Positions 1 through 4,510 of a DNA stretch of 6,048 nucleotides are shown here, in pieces. A program made the position numbers and the translations under genes. The first letter of the stretch is position 1, and every line of letters starts with the position of its first letter. This DNA is from Nitrospirales bacterium (lineage in GTDB: Bacteria > Nitrospirota > Nitrospiria > Nitrospirales > UBA8639), in the NCBI GenBank assembly GCA_021604265.1, contig BQIY01000156.1:1-6048 (forward strand). The letters run 5' to 3'. The notes beneath the pieces were generated by a model, which saw only the letters and a list, made by a program, of their open reading frames with translations, did no database searches and was not told where the DNA came from.

Positions 1-1
1 A

Positions 2-286
2 GGGCCTTTTACGGCTCAGTCCTATTTGAGCGGGACCTTTGATATTACGGCGAGTGATGTCACGTATGTAGGAACCTGGCAATTGGACGTTGATACTCCG
101 CGTACGCAACGTATGGTGACGTTTGATGTTTCTGAAGGTACTCTGAATTGGGGTGAAATATTTGATCATTATCCGGTGATGAAGGGGAGGTCAGTCGTCA
201 ACTCGTTTCCCAAGCTGCTTGAGGGGCAAGCTCGATTGTATGCGATCGCACCGAACCCGAAGGTCAAATATTTTTATCGTCAATAG
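2..286 (+). CDS. 3' end of an unidentified protein gene (5' end outside window)
   Basis: The reading frame is open from the left edge (frame starting at base 2) to a TAG at 284-286, so about 94 C-terminal residues are visible. A TTG at 26 could be read as a start, but the frame continues upstream without a stop, so this is more likely a truncated larger gene. The visible part opens with short alternating stretches (GTFDITASDVTYVGTWQLDV), suggesting a beta-sandwich-like secreted or envelope domain. It ends in a more mixed segment finishing YFYRQ. I see no catalytic motif and do not recognise the family. The ApbE gene begins 61-82 bases downstream on the same strand with no obvious terminator between, so co-transcription is plausible. 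A functional link to flavinylation is speculative. Confidence 0.6.
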   Translation, partial: GPFTAQSYLSGTFDITASDVTYVGTWQLDVDTPRTQRMVTFDVSEGTLNWGEIFDHYPVMKGRSVVNSFPKLLEGQARLYAIAPNPKVKYFYRQ

Positions 287-368
287 CTGCGAGACGGAAG
301 ACAATGCAGCGTACGTTGTGTGTCATGTGTGTGAGGGCTGTGTGCGTATGATAGTGAGGTTATCCCGA

Positions 369-1367
369 ATGTTTATCATGAGAGTCGTCTTGTTCTTGGT
401 CCTCTTCGCTCTTGGAGCGGCGAGTGTTGCACAGAGCGCGTTGGTCAAGCGCAGTCAATATTTGATGGGCACGCTGGTGTTTGTGACGGGTGTGGCTCCT
501 GATCAGACAACTGCACAGCAGGCCGTGGATGCCGGATTAAAAGAAATTCGTCGTTTGGAAGAACTGTTGAGCACGTGGATTCCTCATAGTGAGCTTTCTC
601 GCGTCAATGCGGCGGCCGGTCAACAGTCTGTGAAGGTAAGCATTGAGACCATGAACCTCTTAGAAGATTCACTAGAAATGGACCGGTTAACAGGAGGGAG
701 TTTCAATATTGCCATTGGTCCTGCCGTCGATCTTTGGAATGTCAGTGAGAAGGGGAGAGTGCCGGCGCCTCAAGAATTGGAGGCAGTGCAGTCACTTCTT
801 GATTTGTCGCAACTTCAACTCAACCGGCAGGCTGGAACCGTTTCGCTTGGACGTCCGGGCATGCAGGTAGATGTTGGAGGTATTGGGAAAGGATTTGCCG
901 CAGATCTTGCCGCAGAGGTGATGCAGTCGGTTGGGGCCACTGCGGGAGTGGTGGCCATATCAGGCGATATCAAGACGTTTGGCCGGATGCCGGATGGTCG
1001 GCAATTTTTATTTGGCATTCAACACCCACGAAAAGAGCAAGGCCAAGTGCTAGCCACGATTGAGCTGGAGAATGAGGCCGTGTCGACGGCTGGAGACTAT
1101 CAACGATACTTTGAAGAAGATGGCGTTCGCTATCACCATATTCTGGACCCCAAAACTCTCCAGCCAGCACGCTCCACGCAAAGTGTGACCGTCATCGCAT
1201 CACAAGGCGTCATGGCGGATGGTCTCGATACGGGAATCTTTGTCATGGGTCCTCAAAAGGGCATGGCCTTAATTGAGCGGCTACCGGAAGTGGAAGGAGT
1301 CATTGTCGATGCGGATGGGAAAGTGACGGTCTCTTCTGGGCTCAAAAGTCGATTGCAAATGCAATAA
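369..1367 (+). CDS. apbE: FAD:protein FMN transferase, ApbE family, exported
   Basis: ApbE enzymes transfer FMN from FAD to a Thr/Ser of extracytoplasmic electron-transfer proteins (such as NqrB/C or RnfG-type subunits), using Mg2+. From the chosen ATG the protein is 332 aa, normal for the family. Residues 1-21 form a Sec signal (MFIMR, then a hydrophobic run ending SVA before Q22), so it should act in the periplasm; there is no lipobox. Family landmarks in order: YLMGT (31-35); STW..HSELSRVN (68-80); TGGSFNIAIGPAVDLW (108-123); VDVGGIGKGFAAD (167-179); SGD (198-200, where GGD/GGN is usual); GIQHP (216-220); STAGDYQRYF (239-248); YHHILDP (255-261); MADGLDTGIFVMG (282-294), whose D284 and T288 fit the metal-binding Asp/Thr. 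The start at 369 follows GAGGT at 356-360. ATGs at 348 (GAGGG upstream) and 378 are alternatives; all keep the signal peptide. No substrate protein with an FMN-binding domain is visible here. Confidence 0.93.
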   Translation: MFIMRVVLFLVLFALGAASVAQSALVKRSQYLMGTLVFVTGVAPDQTTAQQAVDAGLKEIRRLEELLSTWIPHSELSRVNAAAGQQSVKVSIETMNLLEDSLEMDRLTGGSFNIAIGPAVDLWNVSEKGRVPAPQELEAVQSLLDLSQLQLNRQAGTVSLGRPGMQVDVGGIGKGFAADLAAEVMQSVGATAGVVAISGDIKTFGRMPDGRQFLFGIQHPRKEQGQVLATIELENEAVSTAGDYQRYFEEDGVRYHHILDPKTLQPARSTQSVTVIASQGVMADGLDTGIFVMGPQKGMALIERLPEVEGVIVDADGKVTVSSGLKSRLQMQ

Positions 1368-1477
1368 GAAGTTCTGCAAAGGAGGCCTATCAATTGCTGG
1401 ATTCTGGAGGTTGATGTGGAATTCTTCTCTTCATAAAGTTCCTCTAAAGCAAAGTATTTGAGCTAATAAAGAGAGGA

Positions 1478-1891
1478 TTATGACAAACTTCCACTCTCTT
1501 GCTCATATCGCCAATACGCGTTTGGCAAGAGAATGTCGATTCCCTGGTATGTTGTGAATTCGAGTAGGTCATGATCGCCTGTGACGATACACTGACATGC
1601 CCCGGTAATTGCTGTCGCAAGGATTATATCATCATCGGGGTCTCGACAGATTGAAGTTTTCAGTGGATGAGGATCGACAGCGACAATGCCTGCTTTGAGG
1701 AGGGTGATAACATCTGTTGTCTCTTGCCGAGTGTAATGAAAATTTTTCAATAATGTGCTTCGGACTTCATCAAAAATAAGCGTTGAAGCGATGAGTTCAT
1801 GTTGACGAATGCTGTGCTCTAAAACGTCGTAGCAGGTTCTGTGTGCAATGAAGGCGGCAATAAGGACATTAGTGTCCAATGCGAGTTTCAT
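1478..1891 (-). CDS. PIN-domain toxin (putative ribonuclease, toxin-antitoxin system)
   Basis: This 137-aa protein has the layout of PIN-family toxins (the COG1569-type group related to VapC), usually Mg2+-dependent RNases held inactive by a partner antitoxin. The expected acidic residues are present: D6 in LALDTNVLIAAF, E42 in FDEVRSTL, D84 and D87/D88 in CRDPDDDIILATA, and D106 in VTGDHDLL. The RDP.DD....A and TGD.DLL motifs are particularly diagnostic. Its ATG (1889-1891) overlaps the antitoxin stop codon as ATGA, and no Shine-Dalgarno precedes it, so translation probably depends on coupling to the antitoxin. The gene ends 110 bases from the convergent apbE stop. All catalytic acids are intact, so the toxin looks functional. 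The RNA target cannot be told from sequence. Confidence 0.9.
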   Translation of the reverse strand: MKLALDTNVLIAAFIAHRTCYDVLEHSIRQHELIASTLIFDEVRSTLLKNFHYTRQETTDVITLLKAGIVAVDPHPLKTSICRDPDDDIILATAITGACQCIVTGDHDLLEFTTYQGIDILLPNAYWRYEQESGSLS

Positions 1892-2106
1892 GAGATGCGG
1901 TCAAATACATCTTGATCGGTGTAGACCCCCTGGGTTTGAGCTTTGAGCATGAGACGTTTGCGAAGTTGACGAAATTTTCCTATGAACAAGTAATCACGGA
2001 CAGACTCTCGAATAAGGTCTGAGCGTGAAATCCCTTCGGTTTGTGCCACTTTGTCGAGTTCTCGGGCAATGTCTTCCGGTAAGCTTACTGTCACAGCCTG
2101 TCTCAT
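1888..2106 (-). CDS. Ribbon-helix-helix (CopG-type) antitoxin
   Basis: This 72-aa protein is the likely antitoxin partner of the downstream PIN toxin. The N-terminus has the ribbon-helix-helix pattern of CopG/VapB-like DNA-binding proteins: a short beta strand (AVTVSL, 4-9), helix A (PEDIARELDKVAQTEG, 10-25), then helix B beginning ISRSDLIRESVRDYL (26-40). The basic middle and C-terminal part (43-72) would contact the toxin. Such proteins normally dimerise and repress their own promoter. A longer frame reaches 2154, but ATG 2104-2106 is chosen because a perfect AGGAGG lies 6 bases upstream; the in-frame ATG at 2131-2133 would put that Shine-Dalgarno inside the coding region. The stop overlaps the toxin start by four bases. 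Confidence 0.88.
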   Translation of the reverse strand: MRQAVTVSLPEDIARELDKVAQTEGISRSDLIRESVRDYLFIGKFRQLRKRLMLKAQTQGVYTDQDVFDRIS

Positions 2107-2112
2107 GAAAAA

Positions 2113-2118
2113 CCTCCT
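2113..2118 (-). promoter_or_regulatory. Ribosome binding site of the antitoxin gene
   Basis: The - strand reads AGGAGGTTTTTC immediately before ATG 2106. This is a full-consensus Shine-Dalgarno at good spacing and it fixes the antitoxin start, ruling out the longer in-frame extension. The toxin has no such site, so the antitoxin should be translated in excess. Confidence 0.85.
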
Positions 2119-2125
2119 GTAATTA

Positions 2126-2154
2126 AATTTCATACATACCTTGCTATGAGTCAA
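2126..2154 (-). promoter_or_regulatory. Possible promoter of the toxin-antitoxin operon
   Basis: On the - strand a TTGACT (-35-like, 2149-2154) lies 17 bases before GAAATT (2126-2131), a poor -10. An alternative -10, TATGAA, has a short 14-base spacer. The region is AT-rich and lies just before the antitoxin Shine-Dalgarno, so a promoter here is expected, but the exact -10 is uncertain. Use of GAAATT would give a very short leader. Confidence 0.35.
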
Positions 2155-2170
2155 GGCCAGGTTTTTTTCA

Positions 2171-2190
2171 TGTTTGATGGTGTTTGATCG
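2171..2190 (+). repeat. Tandem 10-base direct repeat upstream of the antitoxin promoter
   Basis: TGTTTGATGG at 2171-2180 is followed directly by TGTTTGATCG at 2181-2190. The two copies differ at one position and sit one helical turn apart, 17 bases upstream of the TTGACT element as transcription runs. Ribbon-helix-helix dimers often bind pairs of short repeats, so this could be an operator, though such operators more often overlap the core promoter. Chance occurrence is possible. Confidence 0.4.
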
Positions 2191-2217
2191 AACCTCAGCG
2201 TGCCTATGATTGGCGAA

Positions 2218-2264
2218 TCACACAATAATTAATTTTTTACTTACCTTTATCTGGAATTGTGTGA
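2218..2264. repeat. Inverted repeat, 9-base perfect arms
   Basis: TCACACAAT (2218-2226) is the exact reverse complement of ATTGTGTGA (2256-2264). The match extends outward to GA/TC with a single mismatch, giving 11 of 12 pairs. The 29-base spacer is AT-rich and contains the palindrome AATTAATT. It lies between the terminator of the His-rich gene and the toxin-antitoxin promoter. It lacks the GC-rich short-loop structure of a terminator. A protein-binding site or remnant of a mobile sequence is possible; its role is unknown. Confidence 0.5.
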
Positions 2265-2282
2265 CTCAGGCTGTGTAACAAC

Positions 2283-2305
2283 AAAAAAGGCCCCACATGG
2301 GGCCT
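2283..2305 (-). terminator. Rho-independent terminator of the iron-transport/His-rich unit
   Basis: Read on the - strand, AGGCCCC, loop ATGT and GGGGCCT form a 7-bp GC-rich stem, followed by TTTTTTG and TTGTT. The T run begins with the last stem base. It starts 39 bases after the stop codon of the His-rich gene. On the + strand the trailing sequence is only TCTTTC, so termination should be mainly leftward. It ends the operon and separates it from the toxin-antitoxin pair. Confidence 0.92.
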
Positions 2306-2344
2306 CTTTCTCTATCTGGAACGACTGTCTCGTCTGGTGTCTGT

Positions 2345-3088
2345 CTAGTAGCCAGACTTGTCTTTATCTTTCCCGTGATGTTTGTATCCGCCTGGGTGCC
2401 CCTTTTTAGCCATCCCGCCTTCTGAGGAGTAGGCTTGAATGCGATCATGAACGGCTTTCATGCGGCTTCGTTGTTCGTCGGTCAATACGGCTTTTGCGTC
2501 TCGACGGGCTTTGATGGAAGCCATATACAGATCGGCTTTCACGTTATGCATATTTTTGAGTTTTGATTCAATATCTGAGAGGCTTGAATCATCTTTCTTC
2601 AGCAATTCGTGTAAATCCAAGTTGGCCAGCTCGACTTCGGCTTTCATTTTGATGCGGGTTTTCTTGTAGCGTGTTTGGATGTCATGTAATTTGGCTTCCT
2701 GTTCATCGGTAATCGCCATGCCTTCTTTATATTTCAGGACATGCTTGATGAATTCACTGGCGCTTTGGTGGGCTCCGCCGTGCTTCCCATAGCCCCGTTT
2801 CCCATGTCCGCCACCATACCCTTTGCCGTAGGATCCATGTCCGCTGCCCATTCCGTGACTTTTGCTGTTGTGATGTCCAGTTCCATGGCCTGAATAATTG
2901 GCCTTGTGAGGTGAAGAGCCATGATCGTTCATGCCCATGCTGGCATGGGGACTCCCATGATGTCCTTTGTGGTGTCCGTCATAGCCCTTTCCGCTGGCAT
3001 AGACCGTTGAGCTCAACAATATGAGTGTAAGGCATCCTGGCCAGAGAACGGATAACAGTAACGCGCGTTTGATTGTCCAATGTGTCAT
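2345..3088 (-). CDS. Secreted His/Gly-rich protein with Spy/CpxP-like LTxxQ domain
   Basis: This 247-aa protein has three parts. Residues 1-31 are a Sec signal (K7-R8, hydrophobic 9-29, cleavage likely after VYA at 31). Residues 33-107 are low complexity, rich in Gly, His, Ser and Lys, with 15 histidines by count, often as GHG, HH or KHG. Residues about 110-220 are predicted all-helical and carry the two motifs of the Spy/CpxP/ZraP group: ITDEQ (126-130) and LTDEQ (202-206). The short tail again has His, Gly and Lys (H231, H237, H238). Family members are periplasmic chaperones or metal sensors of the envelope stress response. A His-rich insert of this size suggests metal binding, which is inference from composition. 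The start at 3088 is set by AAAGGAGG seven bases upstream; the frame is open further but would run into the ATPase gene. The gene follows the iron ABC ATPase by 13 bases and a terminator follows it. The metal bound is unknown: iron by context, or Ni, Cu or Zn by composition. Confidence 0.85.
   Translation of the reverse strand: MTHWTIKRALLLSVLWPGCLTLILLSSTVYASGKGYDGHHKGHHGSPHASMGMNDHGSSPHKANYSGHGTGHHNSKSHGMGSGHGSYGKGYGGGHGKRGYGKHGGAHQSASEFIKHVLKYKEGMAITDEQEAKLHDIQTRYKKTRIKMKAEVELANLDLHELLKKDDSSLSDIESKLKNMHNVKADLYMASIKARRDAKAVLTDEQRSRMKAVHDRIQAYSSEGGMAKKGHPGGYKHHGKDKDKSGY
2768..2992 (-). repeat. Low-complexity region encoding the His/Gly-rich segment
   Basis: This stretch encodes residues 33-107 of the His-rich protein. 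Short units built on GHG, HGS, GYG and GKG recur irregularly, and at DNA level CCATG- and CCG-containing blocks recur (for example CCATGTCCGC twice near 2800-2845). There is no strict period, so it is degenerate low complexity rather than a clean tandem array. Such segments tend to vary in length between strains. Confidence 0.6.
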
Positions 3089-3095
3089 ACCTGTC

Positions 3096-3103
3096 CCTCC
3101 TTT
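3096..3103 (-). promoter_or_regulatory. Ribosome binding site of the His-rich gene, overlapping the ATPase stop
   Basis: The - strand reads AAAGGAGG seven bases before ATG 3088. Its first bases lie within the TAA stop (3102-3104) of the upstream ATPase gene. This decides the start of the His-rich protein and indicates translational coupling, so the two products are probably made from one mRNA. Confidence 0.85.
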
Positions 3104-4190
3104 AACTTGTTGATTCAGTTGGATGTTCAAATAATACCGTATGAGTCGCAATCACTTCTAATGAGACTTTCAGGTCAATCGGGTGAGAATGGTCGGATGG
3201 TTGCACGCTATGAACGATATGCCCTGAGGCCAACTGGATTGTGTAGAGATGTTGTGATCCTCGAAATTGTCGGCTGATGATATGAGCATGGCCTGCGGGG
3301 TTGGCGGTAATCTTCACATCATCGGGACGAATCATCACAAAGACTTTAGGGTTCCCGCAATACTCTCGTTGATTCGGAAAATCCCCAATCTCCGTCTCAA
3401 CCCGACTCTCTGTGACGATACCAGGAATGAAGTCAGCTTTGCCAACGAATTCAGCAACGAATTGAGTCGTCGGCAGATGATAGATGGCTTCAGGGGAATC
3501 ATATTGGACGAGTGTACCGTCTTGAAGGACGGCGACGCGATCGGCCATGGCAAAGGCTTCTTGATGATCATGCGTGACAAGAACGGCCGTCGTGTTGGTT
3601 TGTCGAAGTAACCGGTAGAGTTCTTTTCGCATTTTGATCGTCATGTCAGGGTCTAAATTGCTGAAGGGTTCATCGAGAAGCAAGATGACCGGATTGGGCG
3701 CCAAGGCTCTCGCTAATGCCACCCGTTGTTGTTGCCCGCCAGATAATTCGTGGGGATACCGATGTTCAAATCCTGTCAGGCCGACAAGTTCCAGCATGAT
3801 TTTTGTGCGTGTCTCGCGTTCGGTCTTGGTCCATGCCTGTAATCCAAATGAGACATTATCGTATACCCGCAAATGCGGAAAGAGGGCGTAGTCTTGAAAG
3901 ACCATCCCGACACGCCGACGTTCCGTTGGAACATGAGTGTCCGATGACGAAACCAGCTGGCTGTTTAAGTAAATTTCGCCTGCCGTAACTTTTTCAAATC
4001 CGGCAATCGCTCGAAGCGTGGTCGTTTTTCCGCAACCTGAGGGTCCTAACAGGCAGATAATCTCTCCCTCTCGTGCCGTAATCGAAACATGTTGCACAGC
4101 AGGCTTTTCTGGTTGATACGTGCATGTGACGTCGCGGAGGTCAAGGACCGTGGCTCGTACTTGGTCTTGGCGTGCTTGGGAAGTTGTCAT
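3102..4190 (-). CDS. fbpC: Ferric-iron-type ABC transporter ATP-binding protein (FbpC/AfuC-like)
   Basis: This 362-aa cytoplasmic ATPase powers import through the inner-membrane permease encoded upstream. All nucleotide-binding elements are intact: Walker A GPSGCGKT (49-56), Q-loop Q99 in VFQDYALFPHL, signature LSGGQ (149-153), Walker B ILLLDEP (169-175, with D173 and E174), D-loop SNLD (177-180) and switch His H207 in LVTHDHQEA. The region from about 240 to the end is a regulatory TOBE-like domain with MIRPDDV (286-292), as in the FbpC/PotA/MalK group. Assignment to iron rests on the adjacent permease and the Fur-like site, since putrescine, thiamine and sulfate ATPases share this architecture. 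ATG 4190 is the only usable start: an in-frame TAA lies upstream with no ATG, GTG or TTG between. It has no recognisable Shine-Dalgarno; the preceding bases are pyrimidine-rich. The downstream His-rich gene is coupled to its stop. Confidence 0.9.
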   Translation of the reverse strand: MTTSQARQDQVRATVLDLRDVTCTYQPEKPAVQHVSITAREGEIICLLGPSGCGKTTTLRAIAGFEKVTAGEIYLNSQLVSSSDTHVPTERRRVGMVFQDYALFPHLRVYDNVSFGLQAWTKTERETRTKIMLELVGLTGFEHRYPHELSGGQQQRVALARALAPNPVILLLDEPFSNLDPDMTIKMRKELYRLLRQTNTTAVLVTHDHQEAFAMADRVAVLQDGTLVQYDSPEAIYHLPTTQFVAEFVGKADFIPGIVTESRVETEIGDFPNQREYCGNPKVFVMIRPDDVKITANPAGHAHIISRQFRGSQHLYTIQLASGHIVHSVQPSDHSHPIDLKVSLEVIATHTVLFEHPTESTS

Positions 4191-4246
4191 GATGAGAAAG
4201 GGGACTGAAAAGGTATTCGAGAATATGATTATTTCTTATTATATCA

Positions 4247-4265
4247 GTTGCTGATTATCATTATT
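4247..4265 (-). promoter_or_regulatory. Fur-box-like iron operator
   Basis: The - strand reads AATAATGATAATCAGCAAC. Against the 19-base Fur consensus GATAATGATAATCATTATC this is 15 of 19 matches, including 13 in a row. It lies 57 bases upstream of the ATPase ATG and touches the TATAAT at 4263-4268, a typical arrangement for repression by Fe-Fur. The ferric-transport identity of the flanking genes supports it independently. A related regulator of the same fold, such as Zur, cannot be excluded. Confidence 0.75.
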
Positions 4266-4268
4266 ATA
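4263..4268 (-). promoter_or_regulatory. Candidate -10 element (TATAAT) of the ATPase/His-rich operon
   Basis: A consensus TATAAT on the - strand (4263-4268) directly abuts the Fur-like site. At 17 bases upstream the -35 position reads CAGCGC, which is poor. A second TATAAT at 4238-4243 and a third at 4301-4306 are alternatives; the last has TTGAGT (4322-4327) upstream but only a 15-base spacer. A promoter in this stretch is likely, but which TATAAT is used is not decidable by eye. Confidence 0.45.
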
Positions 4269-4406
4269 TACCGGGTGATCAGTTGGCGCTGTACGTTCTT
4301 ATTATAGGTATTTTATAACCGACTCAACGAACTATCCAATGTTTGACGTGGTTCATGACGCTGGGTGACTTGAATACTTAAAATGGTGACATCTAAAGGA
4401 TATTGT

Positions 4407-4434
4407 CGTCACGATAGATTGCCACTCAGTGACG
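4407..4434. repeat. Short inverted repeat downstream of the permease gene
   Basis: CGTCAC (4407-4412) and GTGACG (4429-4434) are perfect complements separated by 16 bases. On the - strand this would fold as a small hairpin about 77 bases after the permease stop, but no T run follows. It is a weak candidate for an mRNA 3' structure, not a standard terminator. Confidence 0.3.
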
Positions 4435-4510
4435 CTTGGTCTTTGCGTGATCGTATTCAAGGGCCGGCTCAACTGGAATGTATTTCAATTGGCTATAGTC
4501 TACACTGGAA

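Larger units (their letters stand above)
4226..4269 (-). repeat. Near-perfect direct repeat covering the Fur-like region
   Basis: In + strand orientation, TGATTATCATTATTATAT (4252-4269) and TGATTATTTCTTATTATAT (4226-4244) share the first seven and last nine bases. They differ only in the core (CA against TTC). The starts are 26 bases apart, roughly two and a half helical turns. The right copy overlaps the good Fur-box match and the left copy is a weaker version. This fits a tandem operator upstream of the ATPase gene. Confidence 0.65.
4191..4510. other. 320-base intergenic region between permease and ATPase genes
   Basis: No credible gene is seen here on either strand. The part near the ATPase (about 4221-4320) is very AT-rich and holds a Fur-box match, a near-perfect direct repeat and three copies of TATAATAA read on the - strand (4299-4306, 4261-4268, 4236-4243). 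The part near the permease stop (about 4321-4510) has ordinary composition, with one short inverted repeat and no clear terminator. Such a long gap inside an ABC transporter gene set is unusual and suggests that the ATPase and His-rich genes have their own promoter. Confidence 0.7.

Noticed and set aside
1414..1461. Tiny + strand frame of 15 codons after GGAGG, downstream of apbE
   Set aside because: Spacing from GGAGG to ATG is only 3 bases, the product is very short with no signal or motif, and it sits in a 110-base convergent gap.
1469..1500. AAGAGAG/CTCTCTT inverted repeat at the end of the toxin gene
   Set aside because: The stem is only 7 bp with few GC pairs and an 18-base loop, and no T run follows, so it does not support a terminator call.
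2218..2264. Possible CRP/FNR-type site because of TCACA and TGTGA
   Set aside because: The half-sites are in the reverse order and 29 bases apart, which does not fit the TGTGA-N6-TCACA arrangement.
2734..2922. 62-codon - strand frame inside the His-rich gene
   Set aside because: It is a shadow of the low-complexity region in another frame, with no start signal.
3032..3040. Possible lipobox at Cys19 (WPGC) of the His-rich protein
   Set aside because: The Cys lies inside the hydrophobic core with W at -3 and more hydrophobic residues after it; a Sec cleavage after VYA at residue 31 fits better.
3267..3611. 114-codon open frame on the + strand
   Set aside because: It lies antisense within the ATPase gene, whose motifs are all intact; no signal peptide, domain or convincing ribosome site was seen.
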